DNA of 64,000 nt from Anadara kagoshimensis (taxonomy: Eukaryota > Mollusca > Bivalvia > Arcoida > Arcidae). Shown one piece after another: positions 47,085 to 59,000 of the stretch (position 1 is its first letter; each line of letters starts with the position of its first letter). The position numbers were made by a program, and so were the translations under genes. The stretch lies in contig CM037874.1 in assembly GCA_021292105.1 (NCBI GenBank), forward strand, positions 54,604,540 through 54,668,539, read 5' to 3'. The notes below the pieces were generated by a model. It did no database searches, was not told the DNA's origin, and saw only the letters and a list, made by a program, of their open reading frames with translations.

Positions 47085-50000
47085 CTGAAATAATGACAAA
47101 TCGTATTAGATTAAAATATCTCACAAAGTGTATTGGGTTGAACTAGGTGACGAAGTGTATTGGACTGAATAAAAAAAACTGCAAAATATAGATGTTAAAA
47201 TCTAATAAAGAAGCATTCGAGTTGTGTCAATGAATTGATATCTCAATACAGTTGAGGTTTGAAATCCTCTCCGACTTCAGTGAGAGTCATAAAAACAAAC
47301 ATACCTATCGCAGTGCAAATCACAATCTCAATGCAGAATGACAAGTTTGTAACTGAAAAACTATGTTTGACACACAAACTTAACCAGGGAAATGGGGTCG
47401 AATGCTCCGGAAAGGAAAGCATTCCCTGTTTAGCCAGCTACCTCCACTACGTTTGAATTTAAAATTGAAAATAAAACTAGCATGGAACGTCAAATGTATC
47501 CAGAAAAATATGTATCAACAATATTTGGAAGACGGTCGTAAAAAGTTTTGAAGGCCTTGATAAATCTGGGTTTGCAGTATTCATGATTATTCTATTCTGA
47601 TAAGCTTAAAATATTTATAATAGACAGTGTATGCATTTCAACATATTTTGCATTTTTATCTGTTATATAAACCTCGGAACTTTATGATGACCGTGTTGTG
47701 TTACGTGCATTCTTACAGAGACTGAAACCACGCTAGTTCGAATCCCATTCGAGAAGAGCATGCATAGGGTGAGAAAGTTTGGTTTTTCAGTTTGGTTAAC
47801 AAAGGCCTATGATCTTCTCCGGACACTCTACTTCCCTCAACCATCAAAGTGACAAAGCCTTTGTTGATGAGTAAACAACAGTTACTCAACTCTACATGCA
47901 TAAGTACCCGTTCATGGTTTTTACCTTTGATAACCGCAGCTTTAGCATCACTCATATTCTTGTATAAAGTAGGATTATCAGCATTCCATACTACAATTAA
48001 GTCAGATGTAGAGAGTGACTTTGATGGTCTCAAATCAAAGTATATATAAGTTTTATGACAACCAATGCCAACACTTCTACGTTGTAGTCTCAGAAGAGGC
48101 GTGCAGCCCCTGATTATAGAGGTACCAATATCTAGTAACGAGGTTCCTCGCTTTGCTGGTTTAACCGTGACAGCTTGGCCAGCTTGGTGTCTTAGTTTTT
48201 CTTCACGATGTCGACTACCAATATTCTTCTGATTTGCCGATCTCGTCAGATAACCATCGATGATTGTAATGTTTGCATGAAGATCGTCAATAGACGCTTC
48301 CAAGCATTCTACTGAAGTTGGATCAAGACGGAATGATGTTTTACTTGGCGTCAAAAAGTCTTTTACTTTAAAGTTATCCGATATATATGCCTCCTTGTCA
48401 TGTCCAAAGAAAAGCAGTCCTCGGGCAGTTTCTTTTTGTAGTTGATGTGGATACTCATATTCTGTCTCTTCTCCGATAGGTGGTGGAACTGCAATGAGAT
48501 TCATGTTTGGAAACAATGTCACTTGTGCTCTCCATCATGAGCCTTCACATACGCATCGACAGAAGAATCACGATTGTGCTGGACACAATGAAAACCCGAT
48601 TTTATCGCCAATGCTGCTAACTCAGCAGATGTTAAAGATCCGTCGTCTGGTGGCAGAAGCTTTATTCCACTGTAACATAAAGATACATCTTAAAAATCAG
48701 ATGAAAGTCTGCAATAAGTTCAGAGTTTTTTGCCATCTTTTTATCATACAATCATAATTTATAACGATAATGGCTCAGCATTATAGTTCACTTTAGGAGT
48801 TATAAGTAATATCACTAAAAGATAGATAAGCACCATGTGAAATGAAATGTTTTAATCAACCAATTAAGTTCCACAAGGGAGTGAGGCCGGATGTTCCGGT
48901 ACTAAATGTAGTTACTGCCTAGCTAGCTACAATGACCTCATGTGTAGAAAACTGAGATTAAAGTAATATTCATTTCAATCGCGATCATACTAGATTGCAA
49001 AGATTAGTAAGGCGTCTGATAGCAGTGCTGTCGTACTCTAAACTTAATATAACTTTTTCATTTTTTCGATAATTGCAAACTAAATGCATTTATTGAGTAG
49101 AACATGAAAATAGTTAGGCGATTCCAACAAAGCTAATTATTAAATGTCAAGACATGGTGCTGCAGAATTATAACAGGTTTAGTAATAATAAAACCACTGG
49201 GCTGGTATATTTGCTAGTGAACTAAGCACCCCCAAGGATATAGTTAACCTACGAGGCAATGCATAGTATTGTTTTTCAATGCTTGATGTCTCTGTGTCCA
49301 GGATTGCCCTGGATATATTTGACTTCTCATAGTTCTATGTTCCTTTCACACAATTTTGATTACACACGTGGCGAGTGTAGCTAGCTAAACAGAAGGTACG
49401 TAATTTTTGAAGCACCGGCCTCACTTCCGTGGTGGAATTTCACGTGCCTAACCTAACTTGTCAGTTTCAAAGAATTTTTTGCTTCTGGATTGTGATTCGG
49501 ACATGGATTAGTATGTTTGTTTTTGATTATCTGCTTCTTAATTAAATCCTCAAAACACTAAGCTATGGTTTATCGTTCAAATTGCCTAAGCTGCATTTGG
49601 TAAAATACACTTCATTGCTATTTTTTTCTAATTTCAACATCTTAAAAATATTTGATTTCCACAATTTTGGTCCGAATACTACTGATGAGAATATATGTCT
49701 GAAACGGCTATCTAGTATCCAATTTAAATCAGGTTTAGAAATAATAAGGATGTGTAACATACCGAACGTCTTTCATCAAATCTGGCGATGTGGCTGCCTT
49801 AATTTGTACTGAAAAATAAAATAAATTTGATGACAAAACAAAACATGTTAAATGTACTTATTCCTCCAATGTAAGCTTTAATGATAATACAGGCCATAGT
49901 TATGTGCTTTTGTTTCTTTGTGCTTCTCTGTGTCATATATAAAGCTTGCGAAATAAAGGGCATTATTATATTATTTATATATTATTATTATTATGACATA

Positions 50001-53000
50001 AAGCTTAAACGAGGCGTAAACGAGAAAGACCCCATTTATTTAAACAATTTAGTTTACACCGCTGCGGGTATATTCAGCAAAACAAGAGCTGCCAATCTTC
50101 CAGAGCACCGGCCTCACTAACCTTGTTGTGGTTCACGTGTTTAACTTTTTTTCAAAGTTTTTACTTTGTACTTGTGGTTAAGACATGGATTGGTATATTT
50201 GAGTTTAAATGTAGTTCTAACACGTTGTATAACCTACATACCGCTGTTTCCTACTGACACAGATTAAGTAGTTTTTCTTCCAGTTTTGCTCTAGGATCAA
50301 GCTCAAAGTATAGTTTTTCTGTTTTCCCCGGACTTGCTACATCTTTCAGTAATAAATCATCAATATATCCACCGGCTGCTACAGTTGCTATTTGGACACC
50401 TGACTTTTTCAGTGCCGTCGCTGAAGCGTTTACCCCATTAGGGTTATTTGACATTCCGTCTGTCATTAAAACAAGCACTTTTTGATAATTACTTCCTTTA
50501 CCAGTTGAAAATTCGTTTTTTACTGAATCGAGTGCAAGTTTGATGTTTGTGTTATTACTATTCTCGAATGACAGTCCATTTAAATCGCTTGATGTTACTG
50601 CTTGTTTCTTTGTGAATATCTTCCTATACCTGTCTGAGAAGGTAGATACTCCTATTTGTATCTGTCTGTTGGTGTTTGTATTTAGTTTGGTGTGATTTTG
50701 AAAAACTTTCAACAACAGTTGTTTAAAATCATTAAATGTCTCCTGACCCATACTACCAGTAACATCAATAAGGAATATCATTTCTCCTCCTTGTACTGAA
50801 AAATAAAATATCTCTACCAGTTATTAATGGGTTTATCTTAATTTTAAATTTCGGTATGGTACCGTTTTTAATCACTAAAATAATAAAAAACATGTAATTA
50901 CAATAAATGTGATACTTCTTAACTCAATAAAAAGATTTTTTTAAAATGTAGGCATCACCATACTATGAAGCATAACATATTGGAAGAATTGGTCAAATGA
51001 CATGATAAAGTTGGTCATGTGGTCTTTTGACCTGGTCTTATGATATGTGGTCATGTGACCTTTTTTAAAATTGATTATATGATATACGGCTTTATATATG
51101 ACATACTGGCCATGCGATATGTATTCTTATGACATGATACAAACTGACCATATCGGTAAAATAAAATGGTAAAAATGACCATTCATGATGCAAATTGGTA
51201 ATTTGACATGTGGTTTGATGACAGTGTACGAACTAGTCAAGTCAATGTACTTACAACGTACAAATTGGTCATATGACGTAGTACAAATTGGTCATATTGT
51301 CATATGCAAAACTAGCACGAATAGTTATAGAACGAAATTATTTTAGTATAACATGTATCAAATTTTATTTTTTAACCTGATGTTGATAAAATATATAAAA
51401 TAATTTTTGTTTGTAACCATTAATAACGTTTTAAAATGGTTCATAGTACTAAAGATCTCTTGGTAAAATACTTGAGAATAAAATCATTCCTATGTACCCC
51501 CGTGCGGCTGTAAAATGACCACATTGGAATTTCGTATGTTGAACAGAAACCAGATACAGTGATCAAATGATTAATTATATTTAATACCAGAATTAGCCTG
51601 AACCCAGTTAGCTAGGTTCATAAGTCTTCTGGCGACTCCAGCTATAAAAGTTCTGCTTGTGCACCAATCTCTTGGCTCCTCGGTGTCTTTATAGGCACAT
51701 GTTTGTTTACAGGCTCTTGTCTGAGAACTGCATGTTGATTTCGCGTTACCTTCCCCAAGAAAGTTGACATTGTCGAACGAGTATTGAAAAAGGCTGAAGA
51801 TATAACAAATAAATATAATTACTAAAGAGTACAAACAAAAACAGTTTCCGGTAGGTAGATCTTGAAAACAATATTACATAACATTTGCAGAAAATATGGT
51901 AAACTGTCCAAATCACAACCCTAAAACAACGTAAAAACGCCTTCCCGCAAATTTAGTTAAATATATGAACTTCCACCAAGGCAGTGAGGCCGGCTGCTCT
52001 TTTTTACAAATGTATTCATCTTAATTTGTTTTAATTCGCTTAAATAATATCCATGTAGTACTGTCTAGCCAGAAACGTGTATGTATATGCAGTTTAAATT
52101 GAAATCAATACAGATGCAACAAAAAGGATAGCTTGAATAAAAAACAGGTCGAACCGGATTCATCGAAAAACTGTTACGTCAAAAAAGTGTAGCTTTAATA
52201 GAAAAAAGTGTTAAACGAGAAACGTCCAAAAAGTGTAGCTCGAGTAGAAAACGAGTTGCCTGATATACAATATTATATTTATATCTTTACATTAATTGAT
52301 ACCACAAAGACTGTTCACTACATTTAAGAATTGACGTTTTAATCGTTTGTAAAGATTTGAACTCTTAAAGCATCTAGGGTAAGTCACAAAAACCGAAAAT
52401 CATTATATTTTCAATCATGTAAGTATTTTTTTTTTTTTTTTTGCAAATAATTATTTTTAAAGATTGACAGAAGACGTCGAATTACATATAACAACTGGAA
52501 TTTTTTTTGGTGCATTATTACATTTTATGAGGCATGACGAAACTATCTACACTTTAACAGTTCATCAAAAAATAACACAAATCGTAGAAAAGGGGTACAT
52601 ATAGAAGGTGCTACTTAGATTGTGATAGATGTATAATATTGCCAAAATTTTTACGTTGGATTTTACGTCCTGCTACTTTTTGCAAATAACCTGTTTTTCA
52701 TAAATAATTATAGTTTAAAGAGTGTACACATTTTCAGAAACATTAGATCCTGGTACTGTGTTTTCGCCAACGTTTGTCTTTACTTTGACATATTTTGGTA
52801 CACATTTCTATATAGCTTACTTGTCTATACGTTTTAGCGTTTCTGGGGATACTTTATAATATGGTGGTCCGCAGGCCTCGTGTAATGTTTTTCCTTTTGG
52901 ATAAAGTTCACCTGGTTTCAACACAAACTCCGCCTGTTTCAATTCCGCCCTCGTGAAATTTGGTGTACCTATTAAAATGATAATGATAATGTTACATTTA

Positions 53001-56000
53001 AATCGACTCTCTGTTTTAATAATTTTCATATAGGTAACAGTATACACACTCTCAGACAATAAAGTTTCTTGTAATAAAGAGGTATTCTTTTCAAGTATCG
53101 CCTTTTATCAACAACGCCTGGTTGACATTTACCCGTAACTAACATCAAAATTTACTATTGAACTACTGTATAGAAATAATAGCTCTAGCCATTAAATGAT
53201 GAGTATGCGTTTCACGTCTATAGAAATTATAGCACTATAAACGCAATTTATAGTAATTCAGATGACTTTACATGCATTTACAAATCGCATGTTTTAATAA
53301 TCTCATTTTGGCTTTTTAATCCCTAAAAATTAAAACACTGCCACGTATGAAATTGCAATGTCCGTTAAATATTTTATTAAATACACAATACATTTGTATT
53401 TTACCTATACTGGAGAGTGCTCGTTTGAAGTTTTCTCTCTCATTGTGTGCATTTGGGCTTCTTGCAGAACCTGTTGCTCGTCTTCGTCGACTTTTAATGT
53501 CTGGTGTGGGAGACATACATACTTCAACATCTTTTGTAACGTTGTTTGATTTTACAAAACCAAATCCTGAACATACTGCTAGCTCGCCAAGTCTTTGTAG
53601 AACTGACCGTTTCTCTTCGTAAACTAGTTTTGTAAGGTCGCCAATTATCTGCCTCGATATTCCTGCAGTTACCGCTTTTCCTTCGTAATATAATGACGTA
53701 TTACCATGACGACCATTTGGATATTCTGACGTTGGTTCATCCCAAGCTTCTTTAACAATAAGTTTTCCTGGTAAATACGAAAAACACAAAACAACACTAA
53801 TACAAATGCCTTGTTTATGTAGTGTTTGGAAACACATCTGCAGTCAAACTAGGACCCATTAAGATGAATTAAGAACATTCGGGTTAAATTATAAAATTTA
53901 ACTGGCCCTTAAAAGCAGGTGATTCTTATATATGTGGCCTTTTAGGTAGGTTGGGCTGTATTTTCTATCTTTATTCCCCTTTTTTTGAGTTTGTCCTTAC
54001 ACAAACGCCTTGTTGTATATATATGCGGTTAAAAGATTTTTTAGCTGAAAAACCTAGCAAGATGTCACAAAACATTATCAAACCGCTATTTAACCAAGCA
54101 CAAACGACTGTACACCATAAGACAAATGATAAGGTTCTGTCATACGCAAATGAGTGTCGTATAGACTCCATAAAACAAAGCAAGTTAAAAACATAATATA
54201 GAATTCGCAAATACAAATGAAAACTGCTAGAGATGCATCCGAAAAAACCAATCGAAAACCACCAGTAAGAGATTTGGCACACACAAATCAAAACAGGTAA
54301 TCGCCACAAATTCAACACAAGAATCGAATTTAAAAACATGGATTAGCATGTTTGTTTTGTATATGAGAACAATATGCGTGGTTAAACATTGTAGTAATTA
54401 CAGGCATGTTTTTTGATGCATTCAATTTTTTCTCTGTCGTCAAAATGCGTGCAATATTTTAAAATAATTTGAACATTATGAAAGATTTACGGTATGCCAT
54501 ACGGATCCTATTACATAGTATACGAGTTTTAATTTTACAGCAGTAGACGTCTGTTTCGGAATATATCAGTAGTGCTAGGGTAGAATTTTGAAAATGATAA
54601 AATGATTTTTTCAGACATACTTGTTGGCCATTCTGCTTTAATGAATCTGCCTAGTTTAGTGATATGAGTTGCCATAGCTGTGGTCATCATCCGGTCAGCA
54701 CATTTACTATTAGTGTCCTCCTCATCACCAACTGTCTTGTTTACACAGCTGATACAAGATCGGAATTCATCTCCGCACCAATCAGCTTGACTTTCTTCTG
54801 ATGCAAATAATATGAAGTCTCCAAATAATTGCTCTAAACTGAAAAAAATTAGTTGAAAACATTAAGATGTTTAATATGTACTTTAAATCTGCCAAAATGA
54901 TTATGAACAACCCAAAAAACATATGAAATAAAAGTATTTCTCACTTTTGTATATTGACTTGTCGAAATTTTAATTCTAACTTAAAAAATAAGTGTCGGAT
55001 CGGCAGCTCACTGTTTGTGTTGTCTCTATCTCTTGGTAGCTTTTATGCTCACTAGCTTTTTTATAGCTGGGCCAGCAGAGCATCGACTTCTTTTCATTAG
55101 CTTAATGTTGAACTTTCAACAAGCCCGTAGTGTAGCTTTGTCAGAAAGGAGGCTTTTGAATCCCACGTCTAGTCTGCCTCGTTTTACAGGTAAGGCTTTA
55201 TCAAACCAGAAACATTGAATAAAAGGTATACTATTGTGTTAATTAAGTTTTCGTAAAAACAATTTGAAATTAGTACTAAAAAAATGGGAAACCAAATAAC
55301 TAACACGTTTAAATTCAAATCTATATACCTATAAATTGAAGATACGACACTTCATTTACATTTTTATCATTTACTGTAAAATCATTAATTTTCGTGATGT
55401 CTTAATATTTACCATTTTCTTGGATACCCTAACCAACAAACTTACATGTCAAGAAAATATACTATTGTCTAAATTTCCTGCTAGTTAAAATATGAAATTC
55501 CTCATAAACTAAGGTATGCTTCCTCATGCAAATGCTAATTACTTCCTTAGTTAAATACAGTAACATATATTTTGTTCTTTTCTTTTCAACATCTTGAAAA
55601 AGTTTTGGTTTCCTAATTTTGGTACAAGCTCTACTGTTGAGGAATTGTATTCCGAAACGGCCGTCTAGTGCTGTAAATTAAAACTGGTATAATATGCAAT
55701 TTAAAAATTTGCTTTCAACGGAAATCACAAAATATTAATTTACATCCCACACAATATTTTTTTTAGAATTACAAAATTTTTTCAACGTTTTTCATTTTTA
55801 TATACGACGTATAAATAAAATATTACAATGACCCCTTACTTGTCAAAGTTTTTATCTCCTCTAACAACTTTTGTTGTTACAGGTCCGCAGATGGATTCCA
55901 TATCTGATAAAACATTCCGTTCTGCCTCGCCAAAACAGTTCGCTCTGCAATGTCTGGAAAGGGATCCATCAATAATCGCTTTTCTAACATCCACATTTCC

Positions 56001-59000
56001 ACTCAAAAATGCGTGCCTAAATAAAATATATGAAAGGTTGAACTTTATATTTCAATCTATCTCTGCTCAACGCATAAAGGCAAAAACAACAGTAAATTAG
56101 GCTTTGTGGATTGGGTCCGACTTTATATGGTTTACCCCATGGTATCTTCATATTCGTGTTTTTGCATTTACAGCTTCGCATTTACGAATTATCAATTTTC
56201 ACTTTTCACCATTTTAAAAAAAATTATTGTCACAAAGGTAGACTTTGCACTGTTTAGTTCTAACCTGTCGCTGCTAGTATCTGGAAAACCTTCTCTTTCT
56301 GTCACTTAACAATCCTAGATTTGTAGACTATATTAATGTAATCTATTTTAGTGAGCTTAAAATAAAAGACATGACTGATTCCACGAGTTCTGCTACATAT
56401 TTAGGCTTATACCTTAATTATGACACCCATGAAAGGCTACAATTGTTTACCCTGGGATATTGCAATCCTAGGCTTATCAAGGCCCTCAAAAGGTTTTATG
56501 GCCGTCACCACAGTATTATTAATAAGTTTGATGCGTCAAGGATTGTCCAGGTATTTTTTGACGTTCCATAGTTCCATGTTCATTTTAATTAATTTTGATT
56601 ACACACGTTGCGGGTGTAGGTAGCTAAACAAGAGGTGCTTAACCTTCTGGAGCCCCTTGCCTCACTTCCTTGATGGAAATTAACGTGTCTAACCTGACTT
56701 GTCAGGTCCAGTGTCTTTACCTTGCTTCTGGATTGTGATTTAGACATGGATCAGTACGTTTGTTTTGGATTCATTGCAAAAGCCGAACCAATCAAGAACA
56801 AAAATGAAAAGAAAAAAGAAAATTTAAGTGGGGATGTGAGGCCGGGTGTTCCGAAAAGGGTTACCGGTAGCACATCCTGTGTCGCTAGTTTCACCTGCTA
56901 CGTTTGAAATCAAAATAAAGAATGGAAAGAACATGAAACTATATGATGTCAAATGTATGCATGCAAATACAAATAGGTATCAACAATATTGTGCCACCAA
57001 AAGAAACACTAATATAATGTTGGTTTGCATACTTAGAAATTGTTAATACTGGTAGTTAAATCGTAAATTTACAAACAAACAAAAAACTAATAAGCTACAT
57101 CCGACTGTACAGAAACAAGTTAAATTTACAACCTCAGTGAACGATTGACGGGTGCACAATAAACGAAGAATACAGACCTGTCGAAAACTTAAAACTGAGC
57201 TAACGAAAAGGAATCAAAGCCGAGATCGAGATATTGATAACTATGGCCGATAAAACTGGCAAGATAGATTACAGTTGTGAAACAACTGCCCAGATATACA
57301 TGTATCTAAAGAGAGACCAAGATGAGCTCTCAATTAGGGCACTAATTGGTTAGCTTAGTGTTAAATTTTCGACTGGACTGTACTGTATTTATAATCACCA
57401 TATTTGTACATCAAACGCATCTACATCTAGCCAATCGGTTGGCCTTACAAAATGACCTTCGACCTGCAGGTGGCTATCATCACAGTGGGTGATCTCGTCA
57501 GCTGTAGCATTCAGGAACACTGTCGGTTTTATTCTGAAATAGAAAAAAACAAAATTATTTTAAAAACTGCGTATTCATTTTATGAATTTACTGTTAAACA
57601 TCTTCTGTAAAAAAAATATTTTAATTCTATTCAAGAATTTACTGTAAAATATTTAAGTTTATACAGAAAAAAAGCAAAATTGTTTTTGTTTGATAAATAA
57701 CCCATGAATCACATGTAATTAATTCAATTAAAGAAATCGCTAAACTAACGAATTTAAATGATATTTTGTTCAATAAGGTTGTAATAATGGTTTGAAACAG
57801 TTATGTTGTCCTTTTGGTTTTAGTCATAAATGTCAACATTGATACTTATTTTTTCTCACTCTAAATATGACATTAAAATGCATACGGCAGCTGTTTAAAA
57901 TATGGTTTATGATTGTAACACAACAGTTAACACAAGATGAAATGACATCTTCAAGCCCCCTTTAAGCCATGCGCAAAGAAGTCTAAAGATTGGCTTATAG
58001 ACGCTTAAAGGTGGTTTAATGGTGACTTATAACTACTACTATCTTTAAGCTAACATCTAACCCTCTTTAAGCGTGGCTTTTTGACAGTCAAAATTTAAGC
58101 CATCTTTAAACATAAATTGGCGCTTAAATACGGCTTATAGAGAATTGATAAAAATAATTTTAAAAAAACCACATTTTTCAGCATTTAGGTTTCTAGACAT
58201 CAAACATAATGTTATGACTGGGGTCACCATATCTACTTACTCTGTGATTAGTGGTGGTCCATTCATGATGTGTACATCTCTCAAAGACCAACGGATTGAT
58301 GCATTAAAATTTACCTAAAAATAAAGTAAAATGTTTTTAAAAAAACTATTGTTTTGTTATTTCACTAAAAATCTCAGTCAAACTAGTCACTTAGAATAGA
58401 ATGAAGTCTGATGTTACATTTTGCAGTTAGCATGGATTTATACTTAAACAAAGACGGTGGGTAAAACCGGAGAATTCTTTCTACATTTTGACAAGCGGAC
58501 TGACAAACCCTTTCATATGACAGTGAAATTTGAACCTTGGCGATGAGACACAAGTAAAATGCGAACCCCTTTTTAGCTCATCCAGCAACTGATCATGAGG
58601 TCACCTGGCTAAATATAAAAATTTTACGGTTCGAACTTCCATCCGGTCATGTCCTAGTCAGTGTAAAAATAACCTGCTGAATTTCGGCAATTTTCTTCCG
58701 GTTTCTACCACCATCCGAGAACTGATTACCAGGATAAGCAAATGAAAGTGCATTATTAATCCACTCTACTCATACGGTCTAAAAAGCAATTTACAGAATC
58801 AAATATACACACCTTTTGGTATATCAGAACTGTCCCATTTAAGGTTGTATTGCTGGAAAACTCTCCTTTGTTCGTTTGTAGTTTCCACCCATAAGAACTG
58901 GTTTGTTGTAATGGATTTTGTCCTGGACTTATTGATTCCGCTAAAATGATTGGAATTTTTATAATATCAGAATCCCTAAGAAAATAAAATATTCGCGTGT

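Noticed and set aside
53971..54339. 122-codon minus-strand frame in the large gene
   Set aside because: It lies in an intron between phase-compatible exons (54621 and 53767), has no family resemblance, and fits no splice phase.
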